Source of the DNA: Collinsella sp.
GTDB lineage: Bacteria; Actinomycetota; Coriobacteriia; Coriobacteriales; Coriobacteriaceae
DNA length: 38,588 nucleotides
NCBI GenBank assembly: GCA_019419405.1
Contig: DYAA01000103.1
Location: 1 to 38,588, forward strand
Reading direction: 5' to 3'
Shown here: positions 22,174 through 30,237 of the stretch, piece by piece
How positions within the stretch are numbered: position 1 is the first letter of the stretch
Layout: the number at the start of each line of letters is the position of its first letter
Notes under the pieces: generated by a model
Seen by the model: only the letters and a program-made list of their open reading frames with translations
What the model was told of the DNA's origin: nothing
Databases searched by the model: none
Program-made: the position numbers and the translations under genes

Positions 22174-24719
22174 CCATGGCGTTTATCGACATCGATAACC
22201 TTAAGCACTGCAACGACATCTTTGGACATGACGAGGGCAACCGCTATATCTTGCAGGTGAGCCTCTATCTCAAACTGTATATGAAGGTGGACGAGGCTGC
22301 ATTTCGTCTGGGGGGCGACGAGTTCGCCATCCTATCTACGATTGCGACCGAGGACGACCTTGCCGAACGTCTGGAACACTGCCGAACGGTACTGCTCGAA
22401 AACAACGCTTCCAAGATGCCTCACTCGTTTAGCTACGGAGTGGCACACGCCGACCCCGCCCTGGGCGAAGCCCCCAATCGCTTGACGAACGATGCCGACC
22501 ATCGCATGTACGACTACAAGCTACGTCATGCCGTGCACCTTGATCGACGCAATATCGCACAAGCCCACACCGACGACTTCGAAATAAGCGATCGCATTTT
22601 CGACGCCCTTTCGATGCTCAACGAAGGCCGATATTTCTTTATCGAGAACTTGGACAAACATCGAACCCTTTGGTCACAAGGCGCCTTGCGCGATCTTGGT
22701 CTTCCTTCGGAGCATATAGACAACTGCCACGATTACTGGAAAACGCGTGTCCATCCCGATGACCCTGAGGCCTATACCAACGACATCGACCAAATCTATG
22801 ACGGCTCCAAACATCGCCACGTCATGCAGTACCGCGTGCGCAATGCCGCCGGCGACTACATCCTCGGCCGTGCTCGCGGGTTTCGTATCGACGGCGACGG
22901 AAATGTCCCCTCGCTCTATGTCGGCGAGCTCGTCAACCACTCGCTTGCCGAGACCGTCGACGCCGCCACGGGCCTCGGAACGCAGCGCACGCTGATCAAC
23001 GCTATCGATGCCTGCCGTCGCGACCGTTGCAAGACGGGGCTTATAGCAGTGCGCGTTCGCGGCACGGCAAAGCTCAACGAGCTCTACGGGGCCGAGGCCG
23101 TCGACAACATGCTCGCCGAATACGCAGGCCGCATGCTGTCGATTACTCGCGGCAGGAGTCGCGTCTTCCGCTCACGCAACGCCCAGTTCGTCGTGCTTAG
23201 CAACAATTTGGATCACGAAGCATTCGAGCAACTGATCCAACATCTCAAAGAGGCCGTTTTCGCTCCCGTTCGAATCGCGGACGACACCATTACCCCCGTC
23301 TGTCTTGTCGTTCCGGCCTTTTACGAGCACCTGACCAATCAAACGGCCGCCGTTTTAGGCGAACTCGACCGTCGCATTCGCACGGCCGGCGGGCTTGTTC
23401 CCAACGACAGCCTCCCCATACCCGAGGTGGAGCGCAAAAGCGCCATCGCCGAACGCATCGATCCGCTCACGGGTCTCTATCGACCCAGCGTGTTTATGCG
23501 CCGCGCCAACGAATTTCTCGAGACAAGGCGCAACGGCGCTTGGTGTATCGCCACCGTCGATATGGGACACATGCGACTGTTCAACGAATGGCACGGACAG
23601 GCCGAGGGCGACCGCATGCTCGCCGATGTGGGCACGGTCCTCAAGGACATCGAGAATGCCAACATGGGCGTCGCAGGGTACTGGGGCCAAGACGACTTTT
23701 GCGTACTCATCCCCTTTGAACACGACACCGTCCATCAGATCTATAGCCGCGTTCGCCAGGCCGTGGCCAAGTATGATGACGGCGTGGGATTCTGGCCGTC
23801 CATGGGCGTCTACCCCACCGACTCCAACGAGAAAATCACCATCGATGCGCAGGCCAAGGCCATGTTTATCAATCGGCGCGCAAAAAACGACTTTAAGGAG
23901 CGCATTGCCATTTTCCGCCCCGAGGAGTACGAGCGCGAAATCGCGTTCCACCGCACGCTGACCGAATTCCAGTACGCGCTCTCCAACGGCCGTATTACCT
24001 ACTACCTGCAGCCCCAGGTCGACATGGAAACCGGCGAGATCATTGGCGCCGAAGCGCTCACGCGCTGGATCGACAAGGATGGCTCCCTCATTTCGCCCGC
24101 CACCTTTATCCCCGCTCTCGAAGAAAGCGGTTTTGTGGTGACGCTCGACAAATACGTTTGGCAGGGCGTTGCCTTGTGGCTGCGCGAGCGCATCAATCGG
24201 GGGCTTCGCGTGGTTCCGATCTCGCTTAATGTGTCGCGCGTGGATATCCTTGCCTGCGACGTTGCCGAGCATATGGGAGCGCTCGCCGCCCAATACAACC
24301 TGCCGCCCAAGCTCATGCGCATCGAGATCACCGAGACAGCTTATACGGGAGAGTCCGAGGCCGTGGATAAACTAACGGCCGACCTGCACACCCGCGGCTT
24401 CTCGACCTATATGGACGTTTTTGGCACCGGCCAGTCCACGCTCGCGATGCTCAAGAACGTCAACGTCGACGTCATCAAGCTCGATCGCACGTTTGTGCCC
24501 GATAACGGCGATGAGGGCCGCAGCGTGCAAATCATCTCATCAATGCTCGAGATGGCGCAGTCACTCCATCTGCCCGTTGTGATCGAAGGCGTCGAGACGG
24601 ACAAGCAGGCAAACATGCTGCGCCACATGGGCGCCCGCTACGCTCAGGGATTCCTCTACTACCGCCCCATGCAGGCGGAGGATTTTGAGGCATTGCTCGA
24701 TGGTGGCGACAACAACTAA
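22170..24719 (+). CDS. GGDEF-PAS-GGDEF-GGDEF-EAL protein, main part after the frameshift
   Basis: 849 codons from a GTG at 22170 that overlaps the upstream stop as GTGA and has GAGAGGG about 7 nt before it. Domain order: the rest of GGDEF-1, with an intact FRLGGDEF motif at residues 46-52; a PAS-like domain (about 150-270, FFIENLDKHRTLWS and WKTRVHPDDPEAY); GGDEF-2, degenerate (SRNAQF in place of GGDEF, about 275-410); GGDEF-3, degenerate (YWGQDDF, about 425-590); and EAL (about 595-840). The EAL domain keeps EALTRW, the Asn of SLNVSR, ITETAYT, KLDRTF and IEGVET, but DDFGTG is DVFGTG, so a metal-binding Asp is lost. It would make or sense c-di-GMP. Phosphodiesterase activity is doubtful. Confidence 0.85.
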   Translation: MTMAFIDIDNLKHCNDIFGHDEGNRYILQVSLYLKLYMKVDEAAFRLGGDEFAILSTIATEDDLAERLEHCRTVLLENNASKMPHSFSYGVAHADPALGEAPNRLTNDADHRMYDYKLRHAVHLDRRNIAQAHTDDFEISDRIFDALSMLNEGRYFFIENLDKHRTLWSQGALRDLGLPSEHIDNCHDYWKTRVHPDDPEAYTNDIDQIYDGSKHRHVMQYRVRNAAGDYILGRARGFRIDGDGNVPSLYVGELVNHSLAETVDAATGLGTQRTLINAIDACRRDRCKTGLIAVRVRGTAKLNELYGAEAVDNMLAEYAGRMLSITRGRSRVFRSRNAQFVVLSNNLDHEAFEQLIQHLKEAVFAPVRIADDTITPVCLVVPAFYEHLTNQTAAVLGELDRRIRTAGGLVPNDSLPIPEVERKSAIAERIDPLTGLYRPSVFMRRANEFLETRRNGAWCIATVDMGHMRLFNEWHGQAEGDRMLADVGTVLKDIENANMGVAGYWGQDDFCVLIPFEHDTVHQIYSRVRQAVAKYDDGVGFWPSMGVYPTDSNEKITIDAQAKAMFINRRAKNDFKERIAIFRPEEYEREIAFHRTLTEFQYALSNGRITYYLQPQVDMETGEIIGAEALTRWIDKDGSLISPATFIPALEESGFVVTLDKYVWQGVALWLRERINRGLRVVPISLNVSRVDILACDVAEHMGALAAQYNLPPKLMRIEITETAYTGESEAVDKLTADLHTRGFSTYMDVFGTGQSTLAMLKNVNVDVIKLDRTFVPDNGDEGRSVQIISSMLEMAQSLHLPVVIEGVETDKQANMLRHMGARYAQGFLYYRPMQAEDFEALLDGGDNN

Positions 24720-24844
24720 TACGCTCGCACGCAAACGCCACCGCCGAAGAGGACGTTTGTTCCCATGGGCTAACTAATACCCCAATCTAAACCGAATTGG
24801 GAGTAAGATACAAACCATTGTTCCATCCAAGGAGGTCATCCATC

Positions 24845-26374
24845 ATGAACGAGTCGTATCGCCTGGGCGAGCAATCAATCATCGCTCATCTTCAGCGACT
24901 TGCGAACAGGGCCTCAACCACCGAGCTCGATGTTGCCGCGCTGCCCCCGGAGTTGCGTGCCATCGGTGAGCAACTGCAGAAAACGCTCGCCATCCTGCAA
25001 CAAGAACGCGAGCTGCTTGAGCACGGCGCCTATATCGACTCGCTCACCAATCTTGGCAACCGTGGCGGACTCGACCGCCATGTCGATCAGCTCTGGCGCA
25101 AAGGCACCCCCTTCACCTGCGCCTATATCGATATCGACCGCCTTAAGCATTGCAACGATAAGTTTGGCCACGCCGAGGGCAATCGCTACATTCTGAGCAT
25201 CTGCCGCGCACTCACCGAGACAATGGAGCACGATGAGTTGCTGTTCCGTATCGGTGGAGACGAATTTGTACTTATATCCCCCACGACAGACGAAGCCGAG
25301 CTCGAGCAGCGCCTGGAGCGGACGCGTGCCAATCTTATCGAGGCAACATCGGACGGCAAGGCGCCCATGATCGCCAGCTTTAGCTTTGGCTGCTCGCGCG
25401 TCGACCCACTTGCAGGCGATACGCGTCGCCAGATGACAAAGGACGCCGACCGCAAAATGTATCGCTACAAGCTCATGCACCGTGTACAACAGCCAGAAGA
25501 AGACAACGTGCCGCAACACCCGGTCACAGATCAGCCTCTCTGCAACGACCGAGCGTTCCAAGCGATCTCCATGAGCTCCGAGACACGCTATCCGTTCATC
25601 ATTAACCTCGACACCGGCGAATCGCAATGGTCGGTTAATGCCGTGCGCGATTTTGACCTACCCTCCCAGCATCCCTACAACTCGCTCGATATATGGCTTG
25701 CCCGTGTTCACCCCGAGGACCGCGACAACGTACGTGCCGAGCTCGATATGGTGGTAAACGGCACGTGGCACTTCCACTGCATGCAGTATCGCGTCATGAA
25801 TACCGCCGGAAAATACGCGCTTTGCGACTGCACGGGTTACCGCCTGGACGGCACCGATACCGAGCCCAACATGTATGTGGGCATTGTCACCAACCGAAGC
25901 TTGGCAGATACGACCGATTCCGTGACCCGTCTGGGCGATATCCACGCCCTGGTCAACGCCATTGGCGAGATGCGTCGCGTGGCACGAAACGCGGGCTTGA
26001 TCGCCATTAAAATCGACGAAATCGCACAGGTCAATGCCCGCTTTGGCTTTGATGCAGGCGACCGCGTTTTGGCAGAAAGCGCCGCCTGCCTCATGGATTG
26101 CTCGCGCGGCAAGGGTCGTCTGTTCCGCTCGACCGGACCGATGTTCGTGGCGCTCTTTGACGAGCTTGATCCCGAAGAGACCGACGCGGTTGCAGACGAA
26201 ATCGAACGGTTCTTGGGATCGCCCGTGCTCCTTGGCTCATTTGAATATCAGCCGCCCCTTCGCGTGGCGACGCTTCATCTGGACGCCGTCGACCGACAGC
26301 CCGTTTCCATTTTGAACGAACTCAATGCGCTGATTAAAGAGGCGCCGCAGGTACCGGGCACCAAGCTGGACTAG
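24845..26374 (+). CDS. Diguanylate cyclase, GGDEF-PAS-degenerate GGDEF
   Basis: A protein of 509 residues from the ATG at 24845; AAGGAGG lies 11 nt upstream. Residues about 20-70 form a predicted coiled coil (ELRAIGEQLQKTLAILQQERELLE). A complete GGDEF domain follows (LTNLGNRGG, DIDRLKHCNDKFGHAEGNRY, FRIGGDEFVL), so c-di-GMP synthesis is expected. A PAS-like domain comes next (YPFIINLDTGESQWSVNAV, WLARVHPEDRDNV), then a second GGDEF-like domain with STGPMF in place of the motif, which is inactive. It is a paralogue of the preceding protein without the third GGDEF and the EAL. No membrane segment is seen, so it is cytosolic, with PAS as a likely sensor. Confidence 0.92.
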   Translation: MNESYRLGEQSIIAHLQRLANRASTTELDVAALPPELRAIGEQLQKTLAILQQERELLEHGAYIDSLTNLGNRGGLDRHVDQLWRKGTPFTCAYIDIDRLKHCNDKFGHAEGNRYILSICRALTETMEHDELLFRIGGDEFVLISPTTDEAELEQRLERTRANLIEATSDGKAPMIASFSFGCSRVDPLAGDTRRQMTKDADRKMYRYKLMHRVQQPEEDNVPQHPVTDQPLCNDRAFQAISMSSETRYPFIINLDTGESQWSVNAVRDFDLPSQHPYNSLDIWLARVHPEDRDNVRAELDMVVNGTWHFHCMQYRVMNTAGKYALCDCTGYRLDGTDTEPNMYVGIVTNRSLADTTDSVTRLGDIHALVNAIGEMRRVARNAGLIAIKIDEIAQVNARFGFDAGDRVLAESAACLMDCSRGKGRLFRSTGPMFVALFDELDPEETDAVADEIERFLGSPVLLGSFEYQPPLRVATLHLDAVDRQPVSILNELNALIKEAPQVPGTKLD

Positions 26375-26658
26375 CGTTATGGGGCGCATGATGGTTAATT
26401 TCCGATCTCAACCGAACACATTGGGCAAATAGGTCGTACCCGCAGTTAGCCGAACGTCCCCGCAGTCCCTCCCGGGGCCCGGGGGCACCGTTTCGATACT
26501 CTTGGTTTACTTTGCCTGATGCAAATAAGTGCTCAACAAGATAGAACCTATCCCCCGCCACGGATATGCCCTCGAGTAAATCTGTTAAGCCAAGCCTATC
26601 AAATTCTATTGACAATTGGCTGCATTGGTCCATTTTGTCGTCCAGCCACTTCCGCTGG
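26375..26658. other. Lower-GC intergenic region with no supported gene
   Basis: No coding signal is visible. It contains the GC palindrome CCCGGGGCCCGGG around 26471-26483, then AT-richer sequence towards 26658. The change in composition marks the left side of a patch holding a small membrane protein gene and a transposase relic. Confidence 0.4.
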
Positions 26659-26979
26659 CTATCGCCTCATAAACACAAACCTAACGAGCCGCACGAACGA
26701 CAAAGAGGCCAAGCTGAACAGAAGTAGAACCAAAACTTCAAAAACGCTGGTATTCCAATCGCGTACCCAGCCCTCTACCGCCCACAAGAAAAACAGCAGC
26801 CCCATCCATAACGTCACAGAAGAAATCAGCTTTGCGTAAGGGCGTATATCAATCTCGCTCTCCCTTTTTGTGACATCATATCCAGCAATTGAGCAGAGCC
26901 ATCTTCCTCTTCGGTATTGGATTGAAAGGACAATCAAGGCAATCGAAGTCATCAAGCAAACAGCATCCTCTGTTTCCAT
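26659..26979 (-). CDS. Small DUF3784-like membrane protein
   Basis: A protein of 106 residues from the ATG at 26979, which has AAAGGAA about 5 nt upstream; an in-frame ATG at 27000 lacks a ribosome site. Helix 1 is about residues 5-20 (AVCLMTSIALIVLSIQY), followed by RRGRWLCSIAGYDVTKRESE, a cytosolic turn like that of DUF3784 proteins (xxGYN/D-T plus charged residues). Helix 2 is LISSVTLWMGLLFFLWAV and helix 3 VFEVLVLLLFSLASLSFV. Its base composition is more AT-rich than its neighbours, which suggests recent acquisition. Function is unknown. Confidence 0.65.
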   Translation of the reverse strand: METEDAVCLMTSIALIVLSIQYRRGRWLCSIAGYDVTKRESEIDIRPYAKLISSVTLWMGLLFFLWAVEGWVRDWNTSVFEVLVLLLFSLASLSFVRLVRFVFMRR

Positions 26980-27024
26980 AGAGTTTCCTTTGCTTTCCAT
27001 CCTAGTTACGCATTCACAATCGAA

Positions 27025-27210
27025 TCAAACCAAGTATGAATTACTCGATAGCAACCGCCTTAGTATAAACCATAGCCGCCGCAGCAGCCCGCCTTCCAAG
27101 GCCTCAAAGCTCGCCATCGAGGGCGACCCGCCCAGACCCCTTACAATCTGCTCGCACGAGGCCCCGCACTCCAACATCCTCTGGACCGTATCCCGCTCGT
27201 ACCTGGTGAG
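27025..27210 (-). pseudogene. Truncated IS30-family transposase relic (N-terminal HTH only)
   Basis: The minus-strand frame reads LTRYERDTVQRMLECGASCE, then QIVRGLGGSPSMASFEALEGG, and stops soon after. This resembles the N-terminal HTH of IS30 transposases (LTxxxRxxIxxxLxxGxSxxxIAxxLGRSPSTVSREI). No DDE catalytic part, start codon or terminal repeat is seen, so it is a dead fragment. Homology ends near 27075, where GC content drops, suggesting a junction. It lies between the small membrane protein gene and the flavin reductase gene. Confidence 0.6.
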
Positions 27211-27313
27211 CGTGCCTGCCGTGGGCCCTCGGGGCCGGCATCGTGCCCCACGCCATCTGCCCGCTCGTGCGATAATCCTCTGCAGAAGTCACCGACAGCA
27301 GAGGGAGTTTGTG

Positions 27314-27937
27314 ATGAAGGTTCTTTTGGTCAATGGCAGCCCCAAGGCAAACGGCAACACGGCCCGCGCACTCGCCGAGATCGCCGAGCAGCTTAACGCC
27401 GAAGGCATCGAGGCCGAGATGTTTCAGCTGGGCGCCAAGCCCATTCGCGATTGCATTGGTTGCGGCCAGTGCGGCAAGCTCGATTGCCGTTGCACCTTTG
27501 ACGACGATGTGGTCAACGAGCTGATTGCCGCTGCCGAGCAGGCAGACGGCTTTGTCTTTGGCTCGCCCGTCTACTACGCACATCCCAGCGGACGCATCCT
27601 CTCGGCACTCGACCGCGCATTCTATGCAGGCAGCAAGGCCTTTACGCACAAGCCGGGCGCCGCTGTCGCCGTTGCCCGTCGCGGCGGCACGTCGACCACC
27701 TTCGACGTGCTCAACAAGTACTTCACCATCAACCAGATGCCCGTGGTAGCATCCACCTACTGGAACAACGCCTTCGGTGCCATGCCGGGCGAGGCCGCCC
27801 AGGACGCCGAGGGCCTTGCCACCATGCGAAACATCGGTAAAAACATGGCCTGGCTGCTGCGTTGCATCGAGGCGGGAAAGGCCGCCGGCATCGAAGCCCC
27901 CGAGGCCGATCGCGAGCGAACCAACTTTATTCGGTAG
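27314..27937 (+). CDS. NAD(P)H-dependent FMN reductase / flavodoxin-fold protein with a compact Cys motif
   Basis: A protein of 207 residues from the ATG at 27314, preceded by GAGGGAG. The N-terminal VLLVNGSPKANGNTARAL is the FMN phosphate-binding loop. PVYYAHPSGRILSALDR is the second flavin block and AVAVARRGGTSTTFDVLNKYF the third. Between the first two lies CIGCGQCGKLDCRC, a C-x2-C-x2-C-x4-C pattern that matches the compact Fe-S motif of iron-sulfur flavoproteins (Isf). So it may be a Fe-S flavoprotein or a flavin reductase with redox cysteines. It is cytosolic. The ArsC-fold gene follows after 17 bp and probably shares the transcript. Confidence 0.88.
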   Translation: MKVLLVNGSPKANGNTARALAEIAEQLNAEGIEAEMFQLGAKPIRDCIGCGQCGKLDCRCTFDDDVVNELIAAAEQADGFVFGSPVYYAHPSGRILSALDRAFYAGSKAFTHKPGAAVAVARRGGTSTTFDVLNKYFTINQMPVVASTYWNNAFGAMPGEAAQDAEGLATMRNIGKNMAWLLRCIEAGKAAGIEAPEADRERTNFIR

Positions 27938-27954
27938 AACGGCGGAACATAAAT

Positions 27955-28296
27955 ATGAACGTGCAAATTTTCGGGACTAAGAAGTCCTTCGATACCAAGA
28001 AGGCCCAGCGTTATTTTAAGGAGCGCCGCATTAAGGTGCAGTTTATTGACCTAAAGGAAAAGGAGATGAGCAAGGGCGAGCTCACGAGCGTGATGCAGGC
28101 GGTCGGCGGCATCGACAAGCTGCTCAACCCCAAAGCCAAGGACGAGGAGACGCTCGCGCTTATCCAGCACCTCGCCCCCAGCCAGCGCTTCGATAAGCTG
28201 CTCGAGAACCAGCAGGTTTTGGCCGAGCCCATCGTACGCAACGGCAAGAAGGCCACCGTCGGCTATTGTCCCGATGTGTGGGGAGCCTGGGAGTAG
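27955..28296 (+). CDS. ArsC/Spx-family thioredoxin-fold protein without the N-terminal catalytic Cys
   Basis: A protein of 113 residues beginning MNVQIFGTKKSFDTKKAQRY. Homologues have a Cys in this loop (GTxxCxxxxKA); here the position is Ser11, so arsenate reductase or Spx-like redox chemistry at this site is not expected. The remaining fold is recognisable: FKERRIKVQFIDLKEKEMSKGEL, LLNPKAKDEE, and PIVRNGKKATVGYCPDVW, where a late Cys is present. A ribosome site is weak (GGCGGAAC). It follows the flavoprotein gene by 17 bp. A regulatory or adaptor role is possible. Confidence 0.85.
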   Translation: MNVQIFGTKKSFDTKKAQRYFKERRIKVQFIDLKEKEMSKGELTSVMQAVGGIDKLLNPKAKDEETLALIQHLAPSQRFDKLLENQQVLAEPIVRNGKKATVGYCPDVWGAWE

Positions 28297-28382
28297 CCTG
28301 TGTTATTTGTCGGCGCGTGGGTATAAGAGCAGGCGTTTGGCATAAGATTCAACTGTAAACCATGTCTAACAAAGGAGGGCAC

Positions 28383-29513
28383 ATGCCCAACAAACCCGTG
28401 AAGATCATCATGCTTACCGGCTACCTCGGTGCCGGCAAGACCACGCTGCTCAACCACATCCTCGCCAACGACGGCGGCATCCGTGCTGCCGTGATCGTCA
28501 ACGATATCGGCGAGATCAACGTCGACGCCAGCCTCATCGCCGACGGCGGCCTTTCCGAGACCGACGACCTCATCCCGCTCACCAACGGCTGCATCTGCTG
28601 CACGCTTTCGGACGACCTGGCCAACCAGCTGCAGGGCATCGCCGATTCAGGCAAGTTCGACTACATCATCATCGAGGCCTCGGGTATTTGCGAGCCTATC
28701 CCCATCGCCTACACCATCTCGAGCTTCTGCGACGAGGCCAAGGTGGGCGGCGAGCCCAAGCTCGCGCTCGACAACATCGTGGCCGTGGTCGACTGCGCCC
28801 GCATGTACGACGAGTTCAACGGCGGCCGCGACCTGCTGGCCGAGGATATCGACGAGGACGACATCGAAAGCCTGCTCATCCAGCAGATCGAGTTTTGCTC
28901 CACGCTGATCCTCAACAAGACCGATACCGTGAGCCCCGAGCAGATCGCCGAGCTCAAGGCCATCGTCCGCAGCCTGCAGAAGGACGCCGTGATTGTCGAG
29001 GCCCAAAACGGCGAGGTCCCCATGGAGGAGTTGCTCGACACCGACCGTTTCGACTTTATGCGCGCCTACAACTCCGCCGCTTGGATCGAGGCCATGGAGC
29101 ATCCCGAGGAGCACGACGACCCCGAGGTGCTCGAGTACGACATCGAGACCTTTGTGTACTCGCGCCGCAAGCCGTTTGACCTGCAGAAGTTCACCGATTT
29201 TGTTGAGCAGGAGTGGCCCGACGAGGTCATTCGCGTCAAGGGCCCGCTGTGGCAGAACGGCAATCCGGACATGTGCTACATGTTTGAGCAGGCCGGCCAC
29301 CAGATGCGCCTGATGGAGAACGGTCTGTTTGTCGATTCTGCGCCTGAGGGCGAGAAGCAGAAGATTATCGACGAGAACCCCGAGATCATGCAGATTTGGG
29401 ACGACGAGACGGGCGACCGCATGACGAGCCTGTGCATCATCGGCCGTCACATGGACAAGGACGCGCTCATCGCCGCCCTCGATGCCTGCCTGACCGACTG
29501 GCACCGCGCCTAG
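28383..29513 (+). CDS. CobW/COG0523-family GTP-binding metal chaperone
   Basis: A protein of 376 residues from the ATG at 28383, preceded by AAAGGAGG; an in-frame ATG at 28362 has no ribosome site. G motifs: Walker A GYLGAGKTTLL, the metal-binding GCICCTLSDDL (CxCC), IIEASGICEPIPI as the switch region, and LNKTD as the base-specific motif. The C-terminal CobW_C domain includes ETFVYSRRKPFDLQKF and a W-rich end (MQIWDDETGDRMTSLCIIG). These cytosolic GTPases deliver Zn, Co or other metal ions to enzymes. Which metal cannot be told; no Zur box was recognised. A strong terminator follows. Confidence 0.92.
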   Translation: MPNKPVKIIMLTGYLGAGKTTLLNHILANDGGIRAAVIVNDIGEINVDASLIADGGLSETDDLIPLTNGCICCTLSDDLANQLQGIADSGKFDYIIIEASGICEPIPIAYTISSFCDEAKVGGEPKLALDNIVAVVDCARMYDEFNGGRDLLAEDIDEDDIESLLIQQIEFCSTLILNKTDTVSPEQIAELKAIVRSLQKDAVIVEAQNGEVPMEELLDTDRFDFMRAYNSAAWIEAMEHPEEHDDPEVLEYDIETFVYSRRKPFDLQKFTDFVEQEWPDEVIRVKGPLWQNGNPDMCYMFEQAGHQMRLMENGLFVDSAPEGEKQKIIDENPEIMQIWDDETGDRMTSLCIIGRHMDKDALIAALDACLTDWHRA

Positions 29514-29552
29514 GTTTATCCAAGCGGGCATTTTTCCGCCTACGTAACCGCC

Positions 29553-29588
29553 AAACCACCACGAAGGTGCCCTTCGTGGTGGTTTTTC
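29553..29588 (+). terminator. Intrinsic terminator after the CobW gene
   Basis: AAACCACCACGAAGG (29553-29567) pairs perfectly with CCTTCGTGGTGGTTT (29571-29585), loop TGC, followed by TTCG. It is 40 bp after the stop and 20 bp before the trmL start. Confidence 0.9.
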
Positions 29589-29608
29589 GTTCTGAGCCAA
29601 GGAGATTC

Positions 29609-30208
29609 ATGTTCAATATCGTGCTGTATGCGCCCGAGATTCCGGCCAATACGGGCAATATCGGCCGCACCTGCGTGGTCACCGGCGCCCGCCTGCATCT
29701 GGTGGAGCCGCTGGGGTTTTCGCTCGACGACAAGACGGTACGTCGCGCCGGCCTGGGCTACTGGCAAAACTTGGACGTGACGACCTATGCCGGCTGGGAG
29801 GATTTCCTTGCGCGCAACGGCCTCTCCCCTGCCGACGAGCGCCTGCATCTGCTGACCAAAAAGGCACGCCGCACCTATGCGCAGAGTACCTACCGCGATG
29901 GAGACTACTTGGTCTTTGGCAGCGAGAGCTCAGGCATTCCCGAGCCACTGCTTGCCGCGGCGTCCGAGCGCTGCGAGCGCATCCCGATGCTGCGCGATTG
30001 TGACTCACTCGATAACGCCGAGGCCTGGGAAGCCCACGAGGAATCGCTGGGACATACCGAGGACAGCCACGAGGCCATCCTTCGGCAGGATATCTGCGGC
30101 AACTTCGTCAACCCGAACGACTACCGCATCAGTGCACTCAACCTCTCCAACAGCGCCGCCATCGTCCTCTACGAAGCCCTACGCCAAACAGGCTTTCCGG
30201 AAATGTGA
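29609..30208 (+). CDS. trmL: tRNA (cytidine/uridine-2'-O-)-methyltransferase, TrmL type, with a C-terminal insert
   Basis: A protein of 199 residues, with AAGGAG about 6 nt before the ATG. SpoU motifs: PEIPANTGNIGRTC (motif 1), LVFGSESSGIPEPLL (motif 2), SALNLSNSAAIVLYEALRQ (motif 3), which together form the SAM-binding trefoil knot. E. coli TrmL has 157 residues; here about 35 extra residues lie between motif 2 (ERIPML) and motif 3, an acidic, His-containing stretch (DCDSLDNAEAWEAHEESLGH, then TEDSHEAILRQD). The expected role is 2'-O-methylation of the wobble base 34 in leucine tRNAs. The stop codon lies in a repeat shared with the TetM-like gene. Confidence 0.92.
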   Translation: MFNIVLYAPEIPANTGNIGRTCVVTGARLHLVEPLGFSLDDKTVRRAGLGYWQNLDVTTYAGWEDFLARNGLSPADERLHLLTKKARRTYAQSTYRDGDYLVFGSESSGIPEPLLAAASERCERIPMLRDCDSLDNAEAWEAHEESLGHTEDSHEAILRQDICGNFVNPNDYRISALNLSNSAAIVLYEALRQTGFPEM

Positions 30209-30232
30209 CAAAGGGACAGTCCCTTTGTTGCA
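30205..30232. repeat. Inverted repeat with AAAGGGACAG core, copy 2
   Basis: CAAAGGGAC-a-GTCCCTTTG is a perfect inverted repeat between converging genes, with the trmL TGA stop at its left end. The 10-mer AAAGGGACAG is at 30210-30219. It may act as a bidirectional terminator. Confidence 0.75.
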
Positions 30233-30237
30233 TTCGG

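Noticed and set aside
28647..29600. 317-codon open frame antisense to the CobW-like gene
   Set aside because: Shadow frame without domain signals; the CxCC motif and Walker A are on the plus strand.
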